A stretch of 64,000 nucleotides of DNA. Origin: JAXMDS01 sp043777815 (GTDB taxonomy: Bacteria > Pseudomonadota > Alphaproteobacteria > Rickettsiales > Rickettsiaceae). The notes under the pieces are model-generated. The model did no database searches. It was not told the DNA's origin and worked only from the letters and a program-made list of their open reading frames with translations. Positions 36,659-46,174 of this stretch are shown here, one piece after another. Location of the stretch: NCBI GenBank assembly GCA_043777815.1, contig JAYWHH010000005.1:1-64000 (forward strand). The letters are read 5' to 3'. The stretch's first letter is position 1. Every line of letters begins with the position of its first letter. The position numbers were made by a program, and so were the translations under genes.

Positions 36659-36986
36659 AACTTATTTTTATATATCAATTAAATTGAACTTTAAAAAATA
36701 ATTTTTTAAACATCAAATCTTTATGAAATACGATATAAATTTTATTTTTACTATTTTAATTTTAAAATAAACTAAATTTGAGACTTGTGAAACTTTTGAG
36801 ACTTTTGAAACTTTTCAGACTAAGGTATATATAAAAATAGAATTTTAAGTCATGAGAATAAAATTCCCAATCTTATAAATCGCACAAATGAAAGCTTCAA
36901 TCTTAAATTGAAAAATATCTCAAAAACTATTTTTTAGCATGAAATATCAGGTGTATAATTACAATATATTTAACAATAAGACTGTT

Positions 36987-37745
36987 ATGAACTTTTTTCA
37001 AAGCTTCAAAATTAAAAATCTTTTCATAGCTTTATTAGCTTGTGCACATGTTAATAACATCGCATGCGCTAATAATCTTCATGATGTCGCAGAAGACATT
37101 ATGCAAACTCCAATTACTGCAAATCAAATAGTTGAGCACCAAGTTACAAATCCAAAACCACAGATTAAACAAGTTACAGTCACTCATGCGCCTCAAGCTG
37201 ATATAGAAATGAAGAGTGAGGAAAGTATAGAGCATCACGATTCAAAAATTGCTAAACAAATTTTAAATCTACAAAAAGCTCAAGAGCAAATTAAGAAACA
37301 TGAGGAATTTATGACCAGTTTACCAGAAACAGTAAAAAAAGAGCTAGAAATATTTGCCACAAAGATGCAGCAAATTATTTCTCAAAGAAAAGATTTGGAA
37401 TCTAAACTATCTAATCAGGCTAAAGAGTTTTTTATTAAAGATCGTCAATATAAATCCAAAATAGCATTAATTTCTTATTCTAAAACTGAAGATAAATTGT
37501 CTAATATAAAAGAAATGATTATGGAATATAAAAATTTTCTTCAAACAGTCCCGCAAAATGTAAAAGATGATATAGATGAATATAGATCTAAAAGTTCCGA
37601 ATTGTATAAAATTAAAACTGAGAGTTTGAATATTTTATCATCTAAGGCTAAGGGGGCTTTAAAAAGAGATCGTATAATTAGAAAAATCGTTGGACAAACT
37701 GTTAATGGTAAAACTAATAAATATTCATCTAAGAACAAAAAATGA
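36987..37745 (+). CDS. Exported coiled-coil protein with two ~60-residue repeats, unknown function
   Basis: From ATG 36987 the product has a good signal peptide (KIKNLFIALLACAHVNNIACANN), a Thr/Gln/Pro-rich linker, then charged helix. Two related blocks follow: IKKHEEFMTSLPETVKKELE... and IMEYKNFLQTVPQNVKDDID..., each ending with an R/K-rich DRQYKSKIA or DRIIRKIV. Likely periplasmic or secreted. An in-frame ATG at 36939 would add 16 residues before the signal. The stop overlaps the start of the truncated mnhB (ATGA). No family recognised. Confidence 0.75.
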   Translation: MNFFQSFKIKNLFIALLACAHVNNIACANNLHDVAEDIMQTPITANQIVEHQVTNPKPQIKQVTVTHAPQADIEMKSEESIEHHDSKIAKQILNLQKAQEQIKKHEEFMTSLPETVKKELEIFATKMQQIISQRKDLESKLSNQAKEFFIKDRQYKSKIALISYSKTEDKLSNIKEMIMEYKNFLQTVPQNVKDDIDEYRSKSSELYKIKTESLNILSSKAKGALKRDRIIRKIVGQTVNGKTNKYSSKNKK

Positions 37746-37909
37746 ATTCTATTAATGTATTAGATAAGGCATTAACCAATATATTAAAATACGCCTGTAT
37801 AGTTCTAGGAATATACTTACAGTTTAGTGGTACCAGCTCTGTTGGTGGCGGTTTTCAAGCGGGTTGTATTTTTGGATCACTAACTATATTTATAGCTACA
37901 GTTATCTAA
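37742..37909 (+). pseudogene. mnhB: Truncated Mrp/Mnh antiporter subunit B
   Basis: 55 codons from an ATG overlapping the preceding stop by 4 bp. ILKYACIVLGIYLQFSGTSSVGGGFQAG carries the MnhB hallmark (L...Y....G...PGGGFQ.G), but the protein stops after one more helix, whereas MnhB normally has ~140 residues. I see no continuation in other frames over the next 330 bp. Either a remnant or a very short retained subunit. Confidence 0.6.
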
Positions 37910-38245
37910 TATAAGATATAAATAACATTCTCTACCCATGCTTTGTGTAAGAAATATTTTAAAAACTTTTTTATACATTAATCATGCATGCACTTTGCTA
38001 AAATATACTGTAGTTTATAACCAAATCTAAGTATTGATTTATATGGTCAACTAATTAAGCATTTTTTATTTAAAAAAAGACTTTAATAATGCAGTATTTA
38101 ACAAGTTTAAAACTCTATTACAAGATTTTGATACATAATACAAAGAGCTTGTTATGATCAATCGAAGTTAGTAATCAAAAAGTTTTATTTATATTGGATG
38201 TATTAAAAATTTTTTATACATTCGTATCTTCTACATTGTCATATT
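37910..38245. other. AT-rich spacer
   Basis: No gene seen. It contains three scattered copies of a ttttatacatt-type 11-mer. It may include unrecognisable remains of mnh genes. Confidence 0.4.
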
Positions 38246-39235
38246 TTATACATTGACTGCATTGCTAAAAAATTCTTGTATGAATCTTCTAACCTCATCA
38301 TGATTTTCCTGTATGTTCATTCTAGCTCTAAAACTTGACCCATCTCGTAAGCCATTACTGTACCATCCTATATGCTTTCTAGCTATCTTAGATCCGGCTT
38401 CACTTCCATAATATGCTAACATCGAATCATAATGTTCTAACACCAAATCTAATCTTTCTTTAGATGAGATTGTAATTTCAGGCAAACCTTGTAACATATT
38501 TGCAATAGAACCAGGTATCCAAGGCTTACCATATGACCCTCTTCCTATCATAACCCCATCAGCTCCAGAAAGAATTAAGGCTCTTTTTGCGTCTTCGTAT
38601 GTTTTTATATCTCCATTAACTATCAGCGGAGTATTTGGTATAGCCGCTTTAACTTTTTTAACAAATTCCCAGTCTGCACTACCTTCATAAAACTGGCAAC
38701 GAGTTCTTCCATGTATTGTAATCATTTGTGCACCACAATCTACTGAGTTTTTAGCAATAATTGGTGCATTTTGCGAAGCGCTATCCCACCCTTTACGCAT
38801 TTTCACAGTTACTGGAATATTAACTGCTCTAACTACATGATCAACTATGTCATAAGCTAACTTTTCATCTCGCATCAAATGAGATCCGGCAAAATTGTCT
38901 ACAATTTTTTTCATTGGACAGCCAAAATTAATATCTATAATCTTCGCACCTAAATCTTCTGCTAACTTAGCAGCTTCTGCCATGATTTTTGGATTATGTC
39001 CAGCTAATTGAACGCATGCAAAAGTTGCATCACTACTGTCTATTGAAGATTTTTGTAATGATTTTCTATTTTCTGTAACCATAGCCTGACTAGCAACCAT
39101 TTCCGATACAACTAATCCAGCTCCAAATCTTTTAGCTAGGCCCCTAAAGCAAAAGTCACTTACTCCTGACATGGGCGCTAAAATTACATTGTTATCCAAA
39201 ACAATGTTTCCTATTTTAATTTTCTTATGTAACAT
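38246..39235 (-). CDS. dusB: tRNA-dihydrouridine synthase B
   Basis: 329 residues, FMN-dependent reduction of uridine in tRNA D-loops. Motifs: VILAPMSGVSDFCFRGLAKRFGAGL, INFGCPMKKIVDNFAGSHLMRD with the catalytic Cys, TVKMRKGWD, ITIHGRTRCQFYEGSADW and NGDIKTYEDAKRAL. The R-CQ-Y-G block is typical of bacterial DusB. Divergent from rsmA. Confidence 0.94.
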   Translation of the reverse strand: MLHKKIKIGNIVLDNNVILAPMSGVSDFCFRGLAKRFGAGLVVSEMVASQAMVTENRKSLQKSSIDSSDATFACVQLAGHNPKIMAEAAKLAEDLGAKIIDINFGCPMKKIVDNFAGSHLMRDEKLAYDIVDHVVRAVNIPVTVKMRKGWDSASQNAPIIAKNSVDCGAQMITIHGRTRCQFYEGSADWEFVKKVKAAIPNTPLIVNGDIKTYEDAKRALILSGADGVMIGRGSYGKPWIPGSIANMLQGLPEITISSKERLDLVLEHYDSMLAYYGSEAGSKIARKHIGWYSNGLRDGSSFRARMNIQENHDEVRRFIQEFFSNAVNV

Positions 39236-39342
39236 GAAAGATACTTCACACTTTAAGTATACTTAGATTATATATAAAAATCTTTTAAAGAATTTTATAA
39301 AAACTCGTCAAAAACCATTTATTGATAAGATATTAAAAAATA

Positions 39343-40188
39343 ATGTTACCTAAAATCCTAGATCATGCTAAAATGCACAATATTAGACCTAATAAATCTC
39401 TAGGTCAGAATTTTATTTTAGATATAAATTTTTGTAAAAGCTTCATTTTACATGAAAAAATATCTGATAAAATTGTTTTGGAAATCGGGCCAGGTTTAGG
39501 CACGTTGACTAGAGCAATTTTGAGCTATGAACCATTTAAATTAGTTTGTCTTGAAAAAGATGCTAAATGTATTCCAATTTTAAAAGAAATAGCGTTAGTG
39601 CATCCAAACCTTGAATTTGAAGAAGCGGATGTTATGAAATATCTAATGCATTACAAGCAAAACCCACTTAATTTTAAATTTGATTCAATAATTTCGAATT
39701 TGCCATACAATATAGCAAGCAGAGTACTCGTTGACTTGATTGAGATAATAGTACTTGGAGCATCAATAAAATCCATAACAATCATGGTTCAAAAAGAAGT
39801 TGCAGATAGAATTTTAGGACTCCCTAATTCTAAAAATTATGGATTACTGACAGTGTTGGTTAATAGCGTATGCAATGTGACTAGAATTGTAAATGTAGGG
39901 CCACAAATGTTTTATCCAGTACCTAATGTTACCTCTACAGTCATAAATTTAACTCCAAAAAACGATATTATAGATTCAAAATTATTTAATCAAATTAAAA
40001 TTTTAGCAAAAAATGGCTTCAATCAAAGGAGAAAAATCCTTAAGTCATCTATGAAAGATTTTATAAAATTTATCCCCGAAAACTTGTGGCTCTTAAGAGC
40101 TGAAAACTTGACTGGTGAAGATTATAAAAACATAGCAATTAACTCGTTAAACATCATTCAATTTGATAAAAATTTAAACTCAATGTAG
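39343..40188 (+). CDS. rsmA: 16S rRNA dimethyladenosine transferase RsmA (KsgA)
   Basis: 281 residues. Motifs: NKSLGQNFILDINFCKSF, SAM motif I VLEIGPGLGTLTRAIL, acidic motif LVCLEKDAKCI, catalytic IISNLPYNIAS, and the C-terminal NGFNQRRKILKSSMK. Dimethylates two adjacent adenosines in the 3' hairpin of 16S rRNA during small-subunit maturation. Confidence 0.96.
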   Translation: MLPKILDHAKMHNIRPNKSLGQNFILDINFCKSFILHEKISDKIVLEIGPGLGTLTRAILSYEPFKLVCLEKDAKCIPILKEIALVHPNLEFEEADVMKYLMHYKQNPLNFKFDSIISNLPYNIASRVLVDLIEIIVLGASIKSITIMVQKEVADRILGLPNSKNYGLLTVLVNSVCNVTRIVNVGPQMFYPVPNVTSTVINLTPKNDIIDSKLFNQIKILAKNGFNQRRKILKSSMKDFIKFIPENLWLLRAENLTGEDYKNIAINSLNIIQFDKNLNSM

Positions 40189-40513
40189 TCTAATTTTATT
40201 TGTTTATTTGATACTAAAAACATGCATAGTATTTGATATATCGCCAGCACTTTAGCGTCCAACTGTAAGTTGTAATATTGATGTGATTGATCAGCAATCA
40301 TTGACATTTCCTTGTGAATATGACACAATGAATGTATGGATAAATTTTTGGGAGTCACATTTAAAGGTTGTTTTAGCGTGCTATATCTTAAAGTTGAATT
40401 CTCGCGCTAAGCATAAATTTAATTAGTATTTGATAACACTAAATTCGTGCATTCATTTACATTTTTGAACAGTTTTTATTTGAAATACTTATGAATAACT
40501 TAATACAAGCCTT
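40189..40513. other. Spacer without recognised genes
   Basis: 325 bp. A 66-codon minus-strand open frame (40158-40358) overlaps the rsmA end and shows no family features. No clear promoter or terminator. Confidence 0.4.
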
Positions 40514-41269
40514 ATGATATACATGACGAATAATCCTAAACTTAGTTTTAAAAATACAATAATATTTTTGATATTTAATTTTGCCTTAACTGGAAGTTTT
40601 TTTCATTTTGCAGCTGGCAAAAACATTGAATCAAGTCATACAAAAATTAATAAATCAAAGTCAACTAAACTTAATGTAAAATCTAAGTCAAAGATAAAAT
40701 CTTCAAGTCACATTCTTGCGAATAAAGAACTTAAAACGCGCACAAATAAATCATCTAGCAAGGCTAAAATTTTAGTTGTTGGAAAAAATCCATCAGAAAA
40801 AGATTTCAATCTAGAATCTAATAAAAATAATCTCAACAAAATCAAATCGCATGAGTCTTCAAATAAAATAAAAAAAACCAATAAAACTAATTATAAAAAT
40901 ATTCCTAGTCAGAACTTATTTGCATTGAGAAAAAACAAGAAATCGAACTTAGGCACTTCTTCAATCGCTAACGATTCTAATGATTCCAAAGATATTAGCT
41001 TTAAACTTTCGCCTAAATCATCGAAAAATGTTTTTGACGCTACTAAAGAAAGAGAATTTAAAACTAATGATGTTCCTTCTACTCATTTGAATAAATCTAA
41101 ACATGTAACTAATAATATGGCATCAGATGATTATTCGCCTGATTTATTGGCTAGAAATTCAACTGAAGTAAAAATCTCTGATGAAGAAGCAAGGCTACTA
41201 ACAGTTTCTCCAAAACAAAATGCTATACGAAATAGATTAAACAATGTGGCCATCAGGATTAGCAATTAA
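40514..41269 (+). CDS. Exported, highly basic Lys/Ser/Asn-rich protein of unknown function
   Basis: 251 residues. A signal peptide or anchor (KNTIIFLIFNFALTGSFFHFAAGKN) is followed by ~160 residues of low-complexity K/S/N-rich sequence, then a more ordered C-terminus (VKISDEEARLLTVSPKQNAI...). The predicted charge is strongly positive. No domain recognised; a periplasmic polyanion- or envelope-binding role would be speculation. The DNA of its 3' end is repeated twice more downstream. Confidence 0.7.
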   Translation: MIYMTNNPKLSFKNTIIFLIFNFALTGSFFHFAAGKNIESSHTKINKSKSTKLNVKSKSKIKSSSHILANKELKTRTNKSSSKAKILVVGKNPSEKDFNLESNKNNLNKIKSHESSNKIKKTNKTNYKNIPSQNLFALRKNKKSNLGTSSIANDSNDSKDISFKLSPKSSKNVFDATKEREFKTNDVPSTHLNKSKHVTNNMASDDYSPDLLARNSTEVKISDEEARLLTVSPKQNAIRNRLNNVAIRISN

Positions 41270-41458
41270 TGAATAAGCAAGGCTATTGACAGTTTCTCCA
41301 AAACAAAATGCTATACGCAATAGATTAAACAATGTGGCTATCAGAATTGGCAATTGATGAAAAAGCAAGATTATTGATAGTGTCTCCAAAACAAAATGCC
41401 ATACGCAAATGCCATACGCAATAGATTAAACAATGTGGCTATCAGGATTAGCAATTAA
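41181..41458 (+). repeat. Triplicated 3' end of the exported basic protein gene (88-bp unit)
   Basis: Copies beginning atga(a/t)(g/a)aagcaagg start at 41181, 41269 and 41357. The first contains the real C-terminus and stop; copies two and three are downstream of it. Copy three has an internal 12-bp duplication (aatgccatacgc). The unit length, 88, is not a multiple of three. Confidence 0.92.
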
Positions 41459-41506
41459 AGTCAATTATTTATTTTTTAAAGTTTCTTTAGAAATATATTT
41501 TTGATA

Positions 41507-42427
41507 TTACCAAATGCCTAATTTTTTTATTTCCCATTTTAAGTCCAGATCAAATTTAGATTTTGCTTTATCACGCACCATTTCTCCTAATGTCCATATA
41601 TCGTCTGCAGTTGCATTGTTATAGTTAATAAGAAAATTAGTATGCATGTTAGATATCATAGCACCATTATGCTTGTACCCACGCATACCTAGACTATCTA
41701 CTACTTGCCACGCAGATAAATTATCAGGATTAGTAAATGTACTTCCACAAGTTTTTTCATGAATTGGCTGAGTGCTTCTTCTATGGTTTTTAATTTCATT
41801 TATTTTACTTTGTATTATTTTTGATAAAGCTACATTAGGTTTTTTGCATTTAAAGCATGCTTCAAGTACTATATATTCTTTTCCCTGTAAAGCACTATAT
41901 CGATATCCCATTTCTAAATCGTTTACATTAAATTCTTTGTAGTTACCTTCATGATCTACACATTTGACTTTAACTAAAATATCTTTATATTCATTTCCAT
42001 AACTACCAGCATTCATATATACCCCTCCTCCAATTGAACCTGGAATGCTAGATAAAAATTCAAAATCCACAATACCATTAATCATGCAATACTGAGATAA
42101 GGAGTAATTCAGAGTTCCAGACCCTACTATTAAAAAATATTCATCATTTTTATTTTCTAATTTAATATAACTTAATCCTCTGCCAATTTTTATAGTAATA
42201 CCATCAACACCTTTGTCACTTATTAAAACATTAGAACCCGCTCCCAAAATAGTGATTTGCTTAGTGTTAATAATATTTGGGTCTATGATATTATCAATTC
42301 TATTATTAGAAAAGTTTTGTAAAAATGTTACTAGGTCGTTTGAACTTTCTGGAATGAACAATAATTTTGCACACCCACCTACTTTAAACCATGTTAAATT
42401 AGCTAACTTACAATTTGTATAATACAT
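41507..42427 (-). CDS. murB: UDP-N-acetylenolpyruvoylglucosamine reductase
   Basis: 306 residues, FAD-dependent second step of UDP-MurNAc synthesis. Motifs: NLTWFKVGGCAKLLFIPES, ITILGAGSNVLISDKGVDGITI, FEFLSSIPGSIGGGVYMNAGSYG and the C-terminal catalytic region TCGSTFTNP...SAWQVVDSLGMRGYKHNGAMIS. Type I/II details not decided. Divergent from addA with 38 bp between starts, so both promoters must overlap there. Confidence 0.96.
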   Translation of the reverse strand: MYYTNCKLANLTWFKVGGCAKLLFIPESSNDLVTFLQNFSNNRIDNIIDPNIINTKQITILGAGSNVLISDKGVDGITIKIGRGLSYIKLENKNDEYFLIVGSGTLNYSLSQYCMINGIVDFEFLSSIPGSIGGGVYMNAGSYGNEYKDILVKVKCVDHEGNYKEFNVNDLEMGYRYSALQGKEYIVLEACFKCKKPNVALSKIIQSKINEIKNHRRSTQPIHEKTCGSTFTNPDNLSAWQVVDSLGMRGYKHNGAMISNMHTNFLINYNNATADDIWTLGEMVRDKAKSKFDLDLKWEIKKLGIW

Positions 42428-42465
42428 GTGTTTTTAATTAATAATATTATATTTACCGAAAAATA

Positions 42466-45400
42466 ATGATAGATAAAGTTACAAAAAATGATTATTATAA
42501 AGCAATAAGCCCTAAATTTTCAGCGTATGTGATATCTAGTGCGGGTACTGGCAAGACTAAAATACTAGTAGATAGAATTCTACTTCTGATGCTAAGTGGC
42601 ATTCCAAATAAAAATATATTATGTTTAACATTTACTAATGCCGCTGCAATAGAGATGCAAGAAAGAATTTTGGTAAAATTACAAGCTTGGCAAAAAAATA
42701 TTCAAGTAAAGCAATCTTTGCTAGAGATGATGCCTGATCCTATACCTAAAAAATATGTTACTTATGCTACAAAATTATTAGATAACTATTGTGCTAATCC
42801 AATTAAAATACAAACTATTCATTCATTTTGTCAAAATATCTTAAAATACTTTCCATTGGAGGCGGGATTACCAATAAACTTTGAAATTTTAGATCTTTCT
42901 GAAGACATAGTTCGAGAGCTTTATCTGAAAATATTATCTAATATAGAATCAGGTACCGCATTAGCAAAATCTATAAATAACTTAACCAAAAACAATTTGA
43001 TAGATATAGTTAGGTCTTTATTGCTTAATCGATTTAAAGTTGAATCAAAAAAATATTTAGAGATATTAAATCTTGAATCCAAATCTGTGCCTATATCTGA
43101 ATGTATTAGTAAAATTAAAACTAATTTAGATTTGTTAAATAAGATTTTTGGAAAAGAGTTGTCTAAATTTTTTAAGACTGAAAAACTTGCTATAGAAGAA
43201 TTAATTGATTTCTTTTTGACCAAATCTTTTACTAAGAGGATTAGAGTTCTTGGAACTTATGCAGAAAAAAATCCAATAATATCTCAAATGCAAGATAATT
43301 TGCTAGAGTATTTAAATTCTGTAAATTACAAAAGTTTTATCCAAGATACAAAGGATTTAAATTTAGTTTTTGAACATTTAATGCAGGAATATGAAAACTT
43401 CAAAAAAACTCACAACAAATTGGACTATCATGATCTAATCCATTATACTAGTAAGCTATTTATGGATAATCCATTAAAAGATTGGGTTCTATACAAAATA
43501 GATGGATTAATATCTCATATTTTGATTGACGAAGCTCAGGATACTAGTAGTACTCAATGGCAAGTAATTCACCCAATCATCACCTCATCTAATTTACACA
43601 ATGAAAAAAGAACTATTTTCATAGTTGGAGATGATAAGCAGTCAATTTATAGTTTTCAGGGAAGTAAAATATCCGATTTTGTCAATTATAAGCTATACAT
43701 AGAAGAGATGTTAAAAATCAATAGACAAAATTTCATATCATTGTCTCTTAAGCATAATTATCGTTGTAGTAAAAATATTATAGAGATCAGTAATAAATTT
43801 TTTGAATACGTTAAAATACATTATCCGATGCATTTAACTCAATTTTCTGATTTTCATATGCATTCTAAAGCCAGTAATGATGGTTTTGTAGAAGTTTGGA
43901 TGAATGAAAATAATGTACAAACTGAAAACACAAATATTAGCACGCGCATAGTATCTTATATCAAAAGCGCTATTCAAAGACAAAAAATTCTTCCATCATC
44001 AGGCAAAGTAGTTCAACTTAATGATTTTATGATAATTACTAGAACTAGAGATAAACATTTTTTTGATTTAAATGAAAAATTAATTCTTCACGGATTAAAA
44101 TTTAACACTATAGGCCCTTTAGAATTTATGGAATCTCAAGTTTCTAAAACCTTCATTTCAATTATAAAATTCGTTATCTTGCCTCAAGATAACTTTAATT
44201 TAGTATCTTTATTGAAAAAAATTTATAAATTAAATGATGCACAAATTTATAGCCTGATAACTAGCAATCAAAAACAAAATCTAGTAGATTATATAATCAA
44301 TAACTACCCTGATTATGGTCAAATTGTCAAAATAATACTAAAATTAAAAGAATTGGCTTTTGGTGATTTTTTCAACAATTTAGTAAATCTCTTAATTAAA
44401 GAATCAGTATTTGACATTTCGAATAAATCAGTTAATCAATGCATTGAAATGTTTTCTGATATTGTGGAAACATATATATCTAAATCTTTTGGTACCTTAG
44501 ATGAATTCATTCCTTATTTTAATCATTTAGATATCAACTATATAAAAAACATTACCCCTGTCTCCAATGATTCTCTTAGTGTTCATTTAAATACAATACA
44601 TGGAGTAAAAGGATTAGAAGCTCCTATAGTTATTTTTATGGATAATGGATTTTTACCTAGAAGCGAGGAGCCTACTTTCATTTACGAAAACATGTTGTTT
44701 TTAAGAAATTCTATTAACTGTAAAGAAACTGAGGATATAAGAATCAAAAATCAACAAGATGCTTACCAGGAATATATGCGTCTTTTTTACGTAGCTATAA
44801 CTAGGGCCAAAGATGGATTTATTTTATGCACTAGTAATATGGATCCAGTGCATGATTCATATTATTCATTATTTAATGATTTTTTATCAACTATTCTAGA
44901 GCGAGATACTACAAATCTTCACAAAGACAAAAAAAAGAGCTTGATTAGATTTGGAACAAAGTTGCATGAAGATGATATCTTCTGTGTTGAAGATGAGGAA
45001 GTTGCTCTTAAAAAAGAGGGAGTTGTTTCTAAAAAAATAGATTCGTTTTCAACCTCTAAAGACGACTATAAAGCAAAAACATCTGACGTAAGTCAAGAGG
45101 CAAATAATGATTTAAAAAAACCAATAAAACTAAAAAATATTAATATCGAAGAGAAAGAAGAGTCAAAATACTTAAATCAATCAGACAGTGATTTGGCCAA
45201 CTCTTCAAAAATAATAAACTTTCAACAAAAGTATAATATGGAATTAGGAATCAAGGTTCATAAAATATTAGAAGATATTGTGAAAAGTAATTTGTTTAAT
45301 TATCCACTAAAGCATTTTTTATTAGAAGAAATACCAAAGAGTTTGCGCAAAATAGTAGAAGCTAATATTTCATTATTCTTTAATTCAAACCTTTTTAAGA

Positions 45401-45765
45401 GATTAATACATACAAAATTATATACAGAAATAGACATTGCAAGTAATTTAACAGAAGAAAACAATTCTTTTTTAAAGAGAATAGATTTATTATCATTACG
45501 TTATGATGAAAATGACTCGGAAGAAAAATGTTTAGAGGCAATAATTATTGATTATAAACTTAATTACCGCCCGTGCTTAAGCGTTAAAATACATGAAAAG
45601 CATATAAACTTTGAAAGTCCTATAATAATTTATTCATCTGTTTCAGATTCAAATATAAATCAACTACGAACTTATAAAAAAATAATACAAAATCTAATTA
45701 CTCCAAGGCGAATACAGGCTTATATAGTATCTATTACTGATGCACGTTGGTATAAAATTCTATAA
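42466..45765 (+). CDS. addA: Double-strand break repair helicase-nuclease AddA
   Basis: 1099 residues. UvrD-type helicase motifs in order: YVISSAGTGKTKILVDRI (Walker A), CLTFTNAAAIEMQERI, HILIDEAQDTSSTQW (motif II), FIVGDDKQSIYSFQG (III), LNTIHGVKGLEAPIV (V), MRLFYVAITRAKDG (VI). A C-terminal RecB-type nuclease follows (MELGIKVHKILEDIV, KRIDLLSL, AIIIDYKLNYRP), so both activities look intact. A charged insertion (about residues 825-915) separates the two halves. It acts with AddB, which is not in the window. The gene's 3' end is duplicated downstream. Confidence 0.92.
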   Translation: MIDKVTKNDYYKAISPKFSAYVISSAGTGKTKILVDRILLLMLSGIPNKNILCLTFTNAAAIEMQERILVKLQAWQKNIQVKQSLLEMMPDPIPKKYVTYATKLLDNYCANPIKIQTIHSFCQNILKYFPLEAGLPINFEILDLSEDIVRELYLKILSNIESGTALAKSINNLTKNNLIDIVRSLLLNRFKVESKKYLEILNLESKSVPISECISKIKTNLDLLNKIFGKELSKFFKTEKLAIEELIDFFLTKSFTKRIRVLGTYAEKNPIISQMQDNLLEYLNSVNYKSFIQDTKDLNLVFEHLMQEYENFKKTHNKLDYHDLIHYTSKLFMDNPLKDWVLYKIDGLISHILIDEAQDTSSTQWQVIHPIITSSNLHNEKRTIFIVGDDKQSIYSFQGSKISDFVNYKLYIEEMLKINRQNFISLSLKHNYRCSKNIIEISNKFFEYVKIHYPMHLTQFSDFHMHSKASNDGFVEVWMNENNVQTENTNISTRIVSYIKSAIQRQKILPSSGKVVQLNDFMIITRTRDKHFFDLNEKLILHGLKFNTIGPLEFMESQVSKTFISIIKFVILPQDNFNLVSLLKKIYKLNDAQIYSLITSNQKQNLVDYIINNYPDYGQIVKIILKLKELAFGDFFNNLVNLLIKESVFDISNKSVNQCIEMFSDIVETYISKSFGTLDEFIPYFNHLDINYIKNITPVSNDSLSVHLNTIHGVKGLEAPIVIFMDNGFLPRSEEPTFIYENMLFLRNSINCKETEDIRIKNQQDAYQEYMRLFYVAITRAKDGFILCTSNMDPVHDSYYSLFNDFLSTILERDTTNLHKDKKKSLIRFGTKLHEDDIFCVEDEEVALKKEGVVSKKIDSFSTSKDDYKAKTSDVSQEANNDLKKPIKLKNINIEEKEESKYLNQSDSDLANSSKIINFQQKYNMELGIKVHKILEDIVKSNLFNYPLKHFLLEEIPKSLRKIVEANISLFFNSNLFKRLIHTKLYTEIDIASNLTEENNSFLKRIDLLSLRYDENDSEEKCLEAIIIDYKLNYRPCLSVKIHEKHINFESPIIIYSSVSDSNINQLRTYKKIIQNLITPRRIQAYIVSITDARWYKIL

Positions 45766-45870
45766 ATCAACATCAAAAATACTAGCTTATGTTGACTTAT
45801 GTAACGTCTATTACTGATGCACGTTGGTATAAAATTCTCTAAATCAACATCAAAAATACTATAAAATATG
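45730..45870 (+). repeat. Tandem duplication of the addA 3' end (77-bp unit)
   Basis: tctattactgatgcacgttg at 45730 recurs at 45807, carrying the last codons, a stop and ~20 bp of 3' flank in both copies. Confidence 0.9.
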
Positions 45871-46008
45871 AAAATAATTCATACTGAAAATAAAAAATAG
45901 CATTAATTCATATTGAAAATACCATGCTAAAAGCTTAAATTTGTTTATGCACAAATTAAAATGCAAACTAAAAATTGCAATTTTCTATTTGTGACTTGTT
46001 AAGAAAAG

Positions 46009-46091
46009 TGGAACGGGTAGGATTCGAACCTACGAACGCTCTCGCGGGCAGATTTACAGTCTGCTGCCATTGGCCGCTCGGCCACCGTTCC
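46009..46091 (-). tRNA. tRNA-Tyr (GTA)
   Basis: An 83-nt class II tRNA: acceptor GGAACGG/CCGTTCC, anticodon stem CAGA/TCTG with loop CTGTAAA (anticodon GTA), long variable arm (CCGCGAGAGCG), T-arm GTAGG TTCGAAT CCTAC. Discriminator A; CCA not encoded. Confidence 0.95.
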
Positions 46092-46100
46092 AATAAAATA

Positions 46101-46129
46101 ATTATATAACCTTAATCCAAAATTATCAA
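46101..46129 (-). promoter_or_regulatory. Promoter of tRNA-Tyr
   Basis: On the minus strand: TTGATA (46129-46124), 17-bp spacer, TATAAT (46106-46101), 9 bp before the tRNA. Confidence 0.7.
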
Positions 46130-46162
46130 TAGATTTGATAAAAAATAATATGAATCATATGA

Positions 46163-46168
46163 TATAAT
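46163..46168 (+). promoter_or_regulatory. -10 box of ssrA
   Basis: TATAAT six bases before the inferred 5' part of the tmRNA acceptor piece. A TTGATA at 46135-46140 is 22 bp away, too far for a standard -35. Confidence 0.5.
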
Positions 46169-46174
46169 ATGACT

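Noticed and set aside
40158..40358. 66-codon minus-strand frame beside rsmA
   Set aside because: Overlaps the rsmA 3' end, no recognisable domain or promoter; chance ORF cannot be excluded.
41181..41458. 88-bp repeats as a CRISPR array
   Set aside because: Copies are directly adjacent without unique spacers and derive from the coding sequence of the upstream gene.
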